Assembly: GCF_963855985.1 (NCBI RefSeq)
Contig: NC_087112.1
Span: forward strand, 10,728,501-10,792,500
DNA: 64,000 nucleotides
Reading direction: 5' to 3'
From: Ostrinia nubilalis
Lineage: Eukaryota > Arthropoda > Insecta > Lepidoptera > Crambidae
This document shows positions 55,695-64,000 of this stretch, piece after piece. Every line of letters starts with the position of its first letter. Position 1 is the stretch's first letter. Below the pieces are notes generated by a model. That model had not been told where the DNA came from and searched no databases. It saw only the letters and a program-made list of their open reading frames with translations. Made by a program: the position numbers and the translations under genes.

Positions 55695-56472
55695 GACTTA
55701 ATTCCTTGAGTAACCTTTCACAAACCTATCCAAGCACTTTGGTAGAACAGTCGAACCTATTGTCTGTCGACCGAGTGGGAGATGTAAGCCACTCGACCTA
55801 CTGACTTAGTAGAGTCGACAGCAGATATGTGCTCGTACTTTATATGTATATTGCTATATTACATATATCACTTATCATAAGATACTAGAGTTAATGGATG
55901 TGCTTTCTTGTGTGAATTAATGAAATAAAGACAATATATTATGTAGTGTACCTTCACTCTAAATCTATCAAAAAAGGTCACATCTCATTGCACCCTAAAA
56001 ATCACAAATTACGTATTGAAACGGCGGAATTTTGGTGGTCTTTTCGCTAAGAAAAGGCCTACTGTAAGAGATTACAGTAGGCAGTTAGTAATTAGTAATA
56101 GTAGTTAGCAGTTAGTAATAATACCTAGTATGTATAATATTATGTATATGTAATTTTAAAATACATAAATTCTATTTAGGGCAAACTAGATAGGTATCCT
56201 AACTTATATGGGTGTATCCTGAGACGTATCATAAGCCGACATATTTACAACATACTAGATCGTCCTACTTGACCACATGGACATGGTAATGGGAATCGTC
56301 AATTATTACGCTAATTATGATTGATCAACATGGCCGCCATTAAGCTACAGATGCTATCGCCACTTAATTGATATATCGCCATCTGATGCACCAGCAAGAT
56401 GTTTACATTAGCGGCTGATTCGAAGATATTTCTGGGAGAATCTGCAAGTGGCTACCCTTTTCTCGTCCGTTT
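55695..56472. other. No gene seen
   Basis: Unassigned AT-rich sequence with short TAGTTAGCAGTTAGTAATAA-like slippage near 56095. Confidence 0.4.
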
Positions 56473-56612
56473 CAGCCGAATGACGTCCACCGCTGGACAA
56501 AGGCCTCCCACAGGATTTCCACAAAGACCGGTCCTGCGCCGCCCGCATCCAGGCACCTCCCGCGACCTTCACCAGATCATCAGTCCACCTAGGGAGAGGC
56601 CTAATATTATTT
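56473..56612 (-). repeat. RTE-type LINE 3' end
   Basis: The minus-strand reading retains DDLVKVAGGAWMRAAQDRSL in frame, identical in type to 61104-61318, then 'AGGCCTTTGTCCAGCGGTGG'. Downstream tail lost. Confidence 0.75.
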
Positions 56613-57279
56613 AGGAAAGGGTTCTTACCTAAGTCATATTGATGATTACTAGAAACAAAAGAAATAAGCGAAAAGGAGTGAATAAATAAGATCTTGATTA
56701 AGATGCTGCACAAAAAACTGTCGGAAAAAAGTGAATTAATTCATATTACATTATTTTTGCTTTTTATCCCTGCACAGCGTAAAATGTGTTATAAAATATT
56801 CTTGCTTTATTCTTTTATAAAAAAATTCTTCCTGTGGACGCAACTTTGTAACTTGAGCTCACATTCTGTGCAATTTTAAACTAAATTCTCGTAAAAATAA
56901 CGTTATTAATTTCAAAGTGTTAAAAACTTGTAAAAATAGTTTAATTTGAACTTTATAGCACATAAACACGGCTGCGGACTCGATTACGTCGCCTAGATTT
57001 TAATCTAGGTCCGAGTATTTTTAGCTTCAAAGTATAGGACATAGGTTTCATATAAAGCTCTTTGTTGACTAGCGTTTATAACGGCAGTGTTTGTTTTTAA
57101 TTACGTACCTATACCACTATAGTCCATAGTGATTTAGAGGCAGTTAGACAAAATGTAGGCACATAGCTATGAAACAAATCTGTATTGCGAATAGATTGAT
57201 ATTTATTTGCATCAGTATAATGTAACATAGGGTAAATAAGGCTTATGGAAAGACATAAAAATATTAAATGTCTTTGTCA
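56613..57279. other. No gene seen
   Basis: Unassigned AT-rich sequence. Confidence 0.4.
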
Positions 57280-57490
57280 CCCACCACGGCAATTCCTGTG
57301 TGTGTAACCCCATACTGATTCTGTGGTAAGTAGTACCATACTACTGACTACAGCTCGACCACCGGCAGTAGGTATAGCCCAACCAGTGAAGGCCAAGTTT
57401 ATATGCCAAGGAAAAGTTAGACTGTCTTTGGACTGCTAACGAAATTAGAAGAATATAGGTAGGAGTGCAAAGTTAGAGATCGACTCACCA
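57280..57490 (+). repeat. Dispersed repeat family F, diverged
   Basis: 'GGCAATTCCTGTGTGTGTAA', 'CTACAGCTCGACCACC', 'AACCAGTGAAGGCCAAGTTT', 'GCTAACGAAATTAGAAGAAT' follow the order of 51362-51550 with an insertion of ~40 bp after the first block. Confidence 0.55.
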
Positions 57491-58832
57491 AATGAAGATG
57501 TGAAATGTTAAATAAGTAGTAACGCTATCTATCGTCAATTCAAAATATCATTGTTTGTTTTAGGCCCATCTACTTAGTCTGATTTACACAAAATGATAGA
57601 TTCTGATTACTCAAAAGACAGAGGACAAATCACATCATGTTTCGAGTTAATTAGGTGTAGTCTTTCCAGAAAAAAGGTCCTTGTCTGGGTAAATTTAATT
57701 TCCATTTTAATTAAGTACATTTATTGTGTTATTTGAGAATGCTATTTGTTCTTTTCGGTCGTCGTCATAATTTTCCTAAAGGTTACAACATTTATACGCT
57801 TTGTGTAGGAGGCGACCCTCATTTACAATCAATCCTATATTTAGCTTTTAATTAATACCTTCTATAAACAAAATAATTTGCGAATCATCCCCATTACAAC
57901 GTAAATAATGCTCCCAAACGCCGAGTCCCTAAACGTTATCTCCATGGAATAGAGTTTAATTCGCAATGATTTATTGTCGCCCATAAAAAAAAGAATTGCC
58001 CCTCCGAATGCCCGTAAAGTTATTTGTTTTTTCATAAACATAAAAGTTATGATTACGGAATATTATCTTTCGGACGAATAAATGGCGTCTGGGCCATTTT
58101 ATTAATGTGTACGACTGTAGAAAATATGAATCCATTATTTTATTTCAGTATGACTCAAGATTCTTTGTTACGTAATGTTTTAAGGGGAAGATTATTTTAA
58201 TCCTTGATCATTATCTTGTTTCAACACAATTAGAAGTTTGTTTATGTCTATTTTAAATCGATTAACATCAAATTGTAATGTACTTTTATCTATCGTGATT
58301 TCGAGACCTATTGTCATTTGCCACGGAGTAAAATCGGGTAAAGCCGCGGGCAGAAATAGTTAATAAAAACGTACTTGCTACAGTTACTAATGGTAACTAA
58401 GAGAATAGCGTATCTGAAACTAACTCACAAATAACTAGGCCCTGCTCGCTTTTATCCAGCGGTCCCCGCGCACGCATTGTAAATCGCGCACTCAACTAGA
58501 TGAGACCCACTTCTGAGTTCCGACTCGGGCTTGCGGACTATTTGTCTTTAATCTAGGTCTGGAATAGCGATACGGCCCGAAGGAGTATAATAAAATTCAT
58601 GCTTTGTTTTCATTTGATTGAATTTATCGGTGTTGCTGTCACGATGAGTCTGATTCAGTGGAGAATATTATGTTCTGGCATTGATTTCCAGGAAAGACTC
58701 ACGCTTTTTAAGCTTTTGTTTCGAATTCTGGGAACAAAATGTTATCACTGCGGAAAAATCAGAACCTCCAAATCGAGACAGTTCAACTATCTATTATAAA
58801 TTATTTACTATATTTATCTATATTTATGAGTT
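57491..58832. other. No gene seen
   Basis: Unassigned. The block at 58440-58560 is somewhat more GC-rich but has no motif. A 66-codon frame at 58599-58799 is not supported. Confidence 0.4.
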
Positions 58833-58906
58833 CATAAGCGCCACCAGTGGTCTAAATTGAATAAAATATTTTTGATTTTTTGATTTTGATTTTATTTACA
58901 TAATGA
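58833..58906 (+). repeat. 3' tip of jockey/CR1-group LINE
   Basis: 'GTTCATAAGCGCCACCAGTG', 'GTCTAAATTGAATAAA', then TTTTTGATTTTTTGATTTTG. Matches the last ~70 bp of the LINE at 39300-40965. Confidence 0.75.
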
Positions 58907-60430
58907 ACCCCAGTTGGTTATGTCATATGTTAGATTCCTATTCTTCAAAGACAAACAAAAATGTCTACTACACTTGTTCAAACTTGAAATAGTTATTCCA
59001 CTGTATCTCTATTAACATCAGTCCCATCCCACTCGCATGATTTAACACCGGACTTTTGTCCCGAAAATTGTTTCGCAACAACTATCGAGTTGATTGCTTT
59101 TTGATACCTCGTCGTTTCGAGAATGATTCATGCCCAATTGCCCACGGCCCATGAATGGGAATGGCCGTAGACGCGTTTTGTTTGTCCCTCCGATTAATTT
59201 TCGCAACGCATGAGCGCTCGCTAATAGGTCGATGTCACGCGTCTGCCGATTCGTGTTTTAGGTGGATTTAAGACTTTTACTCAAAACTTGAATCAATGTT
59301 AAGAGTTAATTCAAGATTGATTGTAGGTATTTCAATTTTTAAACGTACATTACTTTAGGAATGCCCGCATTCTTCCCGTGGATGTAGTAAAAGACGTAAG
59401 ACAGAACTCCTTAACTCATCTTGCCGTGGAGTGTAGGCCGAAAAATCCTCCATTTGACTCTGGTATACTGGATACTATTGCTTCTGCAGTGGAGGCTAGA
59501 TGATGACCTGATGATTTTTGTGCGTCATTTTATCAGCTTAACTGGTTACTGATAAGGTCCATGATAGCCTATGTATTATTGTATAACATCCAAGAATATT
59601 TTATTATTCACGGACATTACAAAATGAGACTTACCTGCTCCAAAGACACGCATGCAGTCGATGACCGCCGTATTTATAAGCCGAGCCCCAAATAGTGCGG
59701 ATATAGGTGAAGGTGCCTGGAGCGGCCGTTAAAAGTTAACGATTAAATAACGGTTCAAGGCAACCACGGTTGCGTTAGGCAACGAGGGCAAACAACGGAT
59801 GTATACGTGAAATAGGACTCGTTCTGATTTAGGAACCTTTTAACAAAATGTCGCTAATTACTGGATCTGGGACCTATGAAATCAAAATGAAGTTTAACTG
59901 ACAGTTAAATTACCTAATGTGAGTTTACATCAAACGTCGTCGCTAGTGAACGCGTAAAAAATTACTACTACTTACTACTCGTAATATTATAAATGCGAAA
60001 GTTTGTATGGATGTCAGGATTTAAATATGATTTTACTGATTTTTTGCAGTCAATAATGGTTTTGAACGATTAAGTATGAGCTTTGACTGTAACATAAAAT
60101 AATATTTCCTTTCAAGATTGAATCGACATTTACTAGGTCGTGAAAAATTACTTTCGATGACGATGTAAAAAGTAGACTTCTAGGACTTCTTTCATCTGGA
60201 TACAAGTCCAGTGTAATATCTTCAATATTGAAAAGACCTTTGGTTGCTATAGGAGATATGTTTGCTACGGCTTTTGTAAGTGATTCTATTTTTCTCAGAA
60301 TCTATATATTATCTTGTGTCGGGTAGTAACTCTGCTTGGATTTTTACGCGACGATAAATCGTATTTTTTCCTGGAATGTGATGGAGCGTGGTATTTGTAT
60401 TGAATTCATGTAACAAAACGGTCAAATATA
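58907..60430. other. No gene seen
   Basis: Unassigned. 59365-59520 (CCCGTGGATGTAGTAAAAGA ... GATGATGACCTGATGA) may be a worn LINE tail. 59985-60005 resembles the end of a GACA-family repeat in reverse. Confidence 0.35.
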
Positions 60431-60837
60431 CAGGATGTTAGGTAAATGGGTATATGAGCCGACACTAGCCCATGTTAACATGGTCATATAAATGGTATGG
60501 TGAAGTCAGAAAATTGATATCTTCATTTTAACTATTTTAATTTTCATACAAATCGGATTTTATAAAATTTATTTTGTATGAAAATTAAAAAAAAATAACA
60601 TGATGATATCAAATGGTATGGTGTCATATAAATGGTATGGTGAAGTCAGAAAATTGATATCTTCATTTTAACTATTTTAATTTTCATACAAATCGGATTT
60701 TATAAAATTTATTTTGTATGAAAATTAAAAAAAAATAAAATGATGATATCAAATTTCTGACTTCACCATACCATTTATATCACCATGTTAACATGGGCTA
60801 GTGTCGGCTCATATATACCCATTTACCTAACACCCTG
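60431..60837. mobile_element. TA-flanked palindromic MITE with internal 140-bp duplication
   Basis: CAGGATGTTAGGTAAATGGG at the left and CCCATTTACCTAACACCCTG at the right are inverse, with TA on both sides. The arms extend to ATAAATGGTATGGTGAAGTC. The interior has two tandem copies with a 140-bp period (GTCATATAAATGG at 60483 and 60623). Without the extra copy it would be a plain palindrome. Confidence 0.85.
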
Positions 60838-60839
60838 TA

Positions 60840-61103
60840 TAAAAACCCTGACAACATGTGGGTAGTGTACCTAGGTACTGTTAGAATACTCATACAAATT
60901 GATATCTGACATTTAAACTCATATCCCTAATATTTGGACAATGGGTAACCGTCCTTTTCCAAGACGCCATCTCCTTCTGTTCTTATTAAAGTTTATCATT
61001 TGTTCAGTGGTTTAGGTGTTAAGATGTAGCACATACTCTTAGCATAGGCAAATACATACTTTCGCATTTGTAATATTAAATTACACATAGCTCGTAGTGA
61101 CGA
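60840..61103. other. No gene seen
   Basis: Unassigned flank; 'CTTTCGCATTTGTAATATTA' at ~61060 is a stub of a common repeat end. Confidence 0.4.
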
Positions 61104-61318
61104 TGCCGCGATGGCCGTTGGGGCAGAAAAGTTCTCTGGCGACCACAAGCTGGAAGACGCGACGTAGCGTTTGGCCTCCTACTAGGTGGACCGACGATCT
61201 GGTAAAGGTCGCGGGAAGAACCTGGATGCGGGCAGCGCAGGACCGTTCATTGTGGAAAACCTTGGGGGAGGCCTTTGTCCAGCAGAGGACGTCATTTGGC
61301 TGAAACGAACGAATATTA
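61104..61318 (+). repeat. RTE-type LINE 3' end with readable RT C-terminus
   Basis: Plus frame reads RWPLGQKSSLATTSWKTRRS, then PPTRWTDDLVKVAG, TWMRAAQDRSLWKTLGEAFV, QQRTSFG and a stop, followed by GCTGAAACGAACGAA. It is the conserved C-terminal end of an RTE-clade reverse transcriptase plus its very short 3' region. It serves as the reference for the shorter tails in this window (15121, 47885, 49171, 56473). Confidence 0.8.
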
Positions 61319-61831
61319 AATTAGTATTAAAGCAGTTGTTTTAACGCTACGTTTAAAGAAAGAAAGATTACTTCTTCCATTAATTCTCACTTCACTACCG
61401 TATTCGCAACGAAATCGACGGAACATTTCGACCAATTTAATTATTTACTTGTCCTGTTGTTCGTTGGCATTAAAGCTTGTTATCCACTCAATTTATAGCG
61501 GCAATCCTATTAGCAGGCATCTGGCTTTGTTTGCTTTCTGATTTATATCGCCTGTTTGCTCTAGTTCTTACTTTAACGGCCCTAAGCGTACACCTGGTAT
61601 TTCTTGGATTGTTTGGGATATCGATTTGAATTCCACAAATACTATTTGATGATAATTGTTTGTTCTTAACGCCTCTGTAGCGTGTTTGTTTAAAAAGATA
61701 GACACTCTTGTCACCAGTCTAAATTACAGTGAAAACTTGGATTGAACGTTGTGCTTATTTTCATACCTTTAACCGTGTCAGAAGTTAAGACTTCAATACT
61801 TGCTGTAACTTGACTTATGGTCCTATGTCCC
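61319..61831. other. No gene seen
   Basis: Unassigned, followed by the 3' end of the minus-strand LINE (element tail lies to the left of 61832, ending near 61810-61830 with no poly-A that I can see). Confidence 0.4.
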
Positions 61832-63976
61832 CTAGATGGGGCAGAGGGCGTCCACAACAGTCCTCCATCGCGTTCGGTCTTGAGCTAAGTGTTTGATCTC
61901 GCTCCAAGTCTTGCCGATCTTCTTCGCCTCGTCTGCCACAGTGCGCCGCCAAGTTTGCTTGGGGCGACCACGTTTGCGCTTTCCTTGGGGGTTCCAATCC
62001 AGAGCCTGCTTGGGGATGTGATCGGGATCCCTTCGGAGAGTGTGGCCAATCCAGTTCCACTTGCGGCGCTTGATCTGCTGGTCGATCGGAATTTCGTGGC
62101 AGCGTTCCAATAGCTCGACGTTGGAGATTTTCTCAGGCCAGTATATGCCGAGAATTCGGCGAAGGCAGCGGTTGACGAAGACCTGCAGCTGGTGCGAGAT
62201 GACCTTGGTGACCTTCCACGTTTCACACCCATAGAGCAGCACGGATTTAACGTTGGACCCGAAAATTTTGATCTTGACCCTTCGGGTCAGTTTCCGTGAC
62301 TGCCATACGGGGCGAAGTTGTGCGAAGGTGGCTCTAGCCTTGGCAATGCGCGAAGTGATGTCCTCTTCGGTACCTCCAGTCTCTGACACGACGCTCCCGA
62401 GGTAGGTAAAATTGTGGACACGTTCCACATCCTCTGCACCAATCCGTAATGGTGTGCAATTCCTCACTCCAGATCGCATCTCTTGGGTCTTCCGGCAGTT
62501 AATTTTGAGCCCCGTGATGCCCGCCTCTCGATGTAGGTCATCAATTTTGGATTGCATATCGTGATGCGTGTGGCTCAGCAAACAGAGGTCATCGGCATAA
62601 TCTAAGTCTTCTAAGACTCCGATTATACCCCACTCTATTCCACGCCGTTGGTTTTGATATGCACGACACATGACTCCATCCAAGACTACCAGAAAGAGAA
62701 GCGGCGAAAGCAGGCAGCCTTGCCGGACGCCCGCATGCACCTCAATGTCTTCGGAGATGAGGCCGTCGTGAGTGACTTTACAAGAATATTTCTTGTAGAT
62801 GGCCTTCAATAGATCGATAATTTTCGGCGGGACACCAATGTCAGCGAGTCGCGACCATATGCTTGCCCACTTTAGCGTATCAAAGGCTTTTTCAAAGTCT
62901 ACAAAGGTAAGATAGACTTCCCTTTGCCATTCTGATGCCTGCTCCAAGATGATACGCAAAGTATTGATCTGGTCGGTGCACGAGCGGTTCGGGCGGAAGC
63001 CAGCCTGTTCCCTACGCAAAAGAGGTTCAACGGCCCCCGATAACCTATCCAAGATAATCTTGCAGAAAACCTTTGACGGTATCGAGAGCAAAGTGATACC
63101 TCTCCAATTGCTACACTGGCTTAGGTCCCCTTTCTTTGGCACAGTAATTAAAAGCCCCTTATTCCAGTCGTCTGGGAGTTCCTCTTCCATCCAGATGTTT
63201 TCGATGAGAGGTGTCAGGACGTCGGCGGCGGAGTTTACGTCGACTCTCAGCATTTCTGCGGTGACAAGGTCGAGTCCTGGGGCCTTGCCAATTTTGAGGG
63301 ACAGGATAGCCTTGGCCACTTCGTCGCGTGATGGTGGTTCCACATTGATGTCGAGCAGCCTAGGTGGAGTAGAGGTGTGCTGCGGTGGCTCAGGCGTGTT
63401 GGTGGCTGCAGTCAAGGTAGGGCGGAAGACCTCCTGAAAGTGTTCACGCCATCGTTTCAGTTGCCCCTCAGACGTCACAATAAGCTGCCCGTCACTTGAC
63501 TTAAGAGGCTTCTTCTTTGGTCTACTACTTCCTGCCAAGATTTTTGTCGCTTTGTACAGCTCTCTCAGATTGCCAGTGTTAGCAGCGAGTTGGGCATTAT
63601 CAGCAACCCCGTCAGCCCACAGTCTTTTGTCTTTCCGCGTGCTGCGGTAGATTTTCCTGCGCATCTGGCGTTGCTGCTGTCTGAGGGTGGCTATAAATTG
63701 TACGTCGGTGGTTTGTAGCAACTTTAGGTGCAGCTCTCTACGGTCGTTGATCAGCTGCCATGTGGATTGTGACATCCAGTCCTCGCGCGTGTGCGTGGTG
63801 TGACCCAAGACGGAAAAGCTGGTCTCTGTGTAGGCCACTTTGATATGGTTCCACTTTTCGTCTATTGAGCTTTTCTCGTCATCAAGAGCAGAGAAACGGT
63901 TTCGTAGTTCGAGTCTGAACTTGGTGCAGATGTCAGGGTCTCTACTTGCTGTAACCCACACAGCAAAAGAAGATTG
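61832..63976 (-). CDS. RTE-like non-LTR reverse transcriptase (ORF2 C-terminal ~715 aa)
   Basis: RNA-directed DNA polymerase of an APE-type LINE. Numbering from a GTG at 63961: linker with basic helices (~60-145), WREHFQEVF (171-179), KAPGLDLVTAEML (226-238), VPKKGDLSQCSNWRGITLLS (274-293), EQAGFRPNRSCTDQI (318-332), FVDFEKAFDTLKW (353-365), GVRQGCLLSPLLF (411-423), DYADDLCLLS (454-463, catalytic DD), FTYLGS (518-523), then RRKWNWIGHTLRRDPDHIP and a KRKRGRPKQTWRRT tail typical of RTE-type proteins. There is no ATG at the 5' side; the frame opens after a TAG at 63977-63979, and the endonuclease domain would lie beyond the window. Either the element is truncated or broken by this stop. RT core looks intact. 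GC content is clearly above that of the surroundings. Clade is inferred (RTE-like). Confidence 0.85.
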   Translation of the reverse strand, partial: QSSFAVWVTASRDPDICTKFRLELRNRFSALDDEKSSIDEKWNHIKVAYTETSFSVLGHTTHTREDWMSQSTWQLINDRRELHLKLLQTTDVQFIATLRQQQRQMRRKIYRSTRKDKRLWADGVADNAQLAANTGNLRELYKATKILAGSSRPKKKPLKSSDGQLIVTSEGQLKRWREHFQEVFRPTLTAATNTPEPPQHTSTPPRLLDINVEPPSRDEVAKAILSLKIGKAPGLDLVTAEMLRVDVNSAADVLTPLIENIWMEEELPDDWNKGLLITVPKKGDLSQCSNWRGITLLSIPSKVFCKIILDRLSGAVEPLLRREQAGFRPNRSCTDQINTLRIILEQASEWQREVYLTFVDFEKAFDTLKWASIWSRLADIGVPPKIIDLLKAIYKKYSCKVTHDGLISEDIEVHAGVRQGCLLSPLLFLVVLDGVMCRAYQNQRRGIEWGIIGVLEDLDYADDLCLLSHTHHDMQSKIDDLHREAGITGLKINCRKTQEMRSGVRNCTPLRIGAEDVERVHNFTYLGSVVSETGGTEEDITSRIAKARATFAQLRPVWQSRKLTRRVKIKIFGSNVKSVLLYGCETWKVTKVISHQLQVFVNRCLRRILGIYWPEKISNVELLERCHEIPIDQQIKRRKWNWIGHTLRRDPDHIPKQALDWNPQGKRKRGRPKQTWRRTVADEAKKIGKTWSEIKHLAQDRTRWRTVVDALCPI

Positions 63977-64000
63977 CTAATATTTTCACTTGTTTCTGAC

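Noticed and set aside
62949..63437. 162-codon plus-strand frame
   Set aside because: Antisense shadow of the LINE reverse transcriptase on the minus strand; the minus frame carries all RT motifs.

Overview
This is a window of insect nuclear DNA, AT-rich and dense with mobile elements, and the repeat content points to a moth or butterfly (Lepidoptera). The signs are a repeat family ending in an ACAG-type microsatellite plus an ATAATATTAGTATAGAT-like tail, RTE-type LINE tails ending in GATGAT or AATAAAT runs, a tRNA-derived SINE, BEL/Pao retrotransposons, and many short palindromic DNA transposons. I found no host protein-coding gene, rRNA or intact tRNA that I could defend. All large open frames belong to transposable elements. 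The window may lie between genes or in long introns; the sequence alone does not decide this.

Layout. 1-3.6 kb: decayed LINE ends and one GACA-family repeat. 3.7-10.1 kb: two BEL/Pao elements in tandem on the minus strand that share an LTR. The upstream one has intact gag-protease and a deleted reverse transcriptase; the other is cut off inside gag-protease. 10.5-18.9 kb: a hAT element with 8-bp target duplications, several MITEs, and a 901-bp fold-back element with 9-bp duplications. 19.5-21.2 kb: a Tc1-like element turned into a giant palindrome. 22.3-25.3 kb: a nest of one inverted-repeat element holding two others. 25.3-39.3 kb: mostly decayed sequence with LINE tails, one unexplained 154-codon frame, and a nest of three TWA-target MITEs at 35.6-36.2 kb. 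39.3-41.0 kb: a 5'-truncated jockey/CR1-group LINE. 44.0-45.0 kb: a second hAT element with perfect 8-bp duplications.

45.7-47.4 kb is the most unusual part: two near-identical copies of a unit made of a ~145-bp-arm palindrome plus a 522-bp body. The palindrome's 29-bp loop is in opposite orientation in the two copies, and a 22-bp-arm hairpin lies at the junction. 47.4-61.3 kb: scattered repeats, a SINE between two sister MITEs, a nested GACA-family insertion, and a TA-flanked MITE with an internal duplication. 61.8-64 kb: a long RTE-like LINE reverse transcriptase on the minus strand running to the window edge.

These genes form no pathway. What can be read is the history: insertions within insertions, target-site duplications that identify superfamilies, and repeated formation of inverted duplications.
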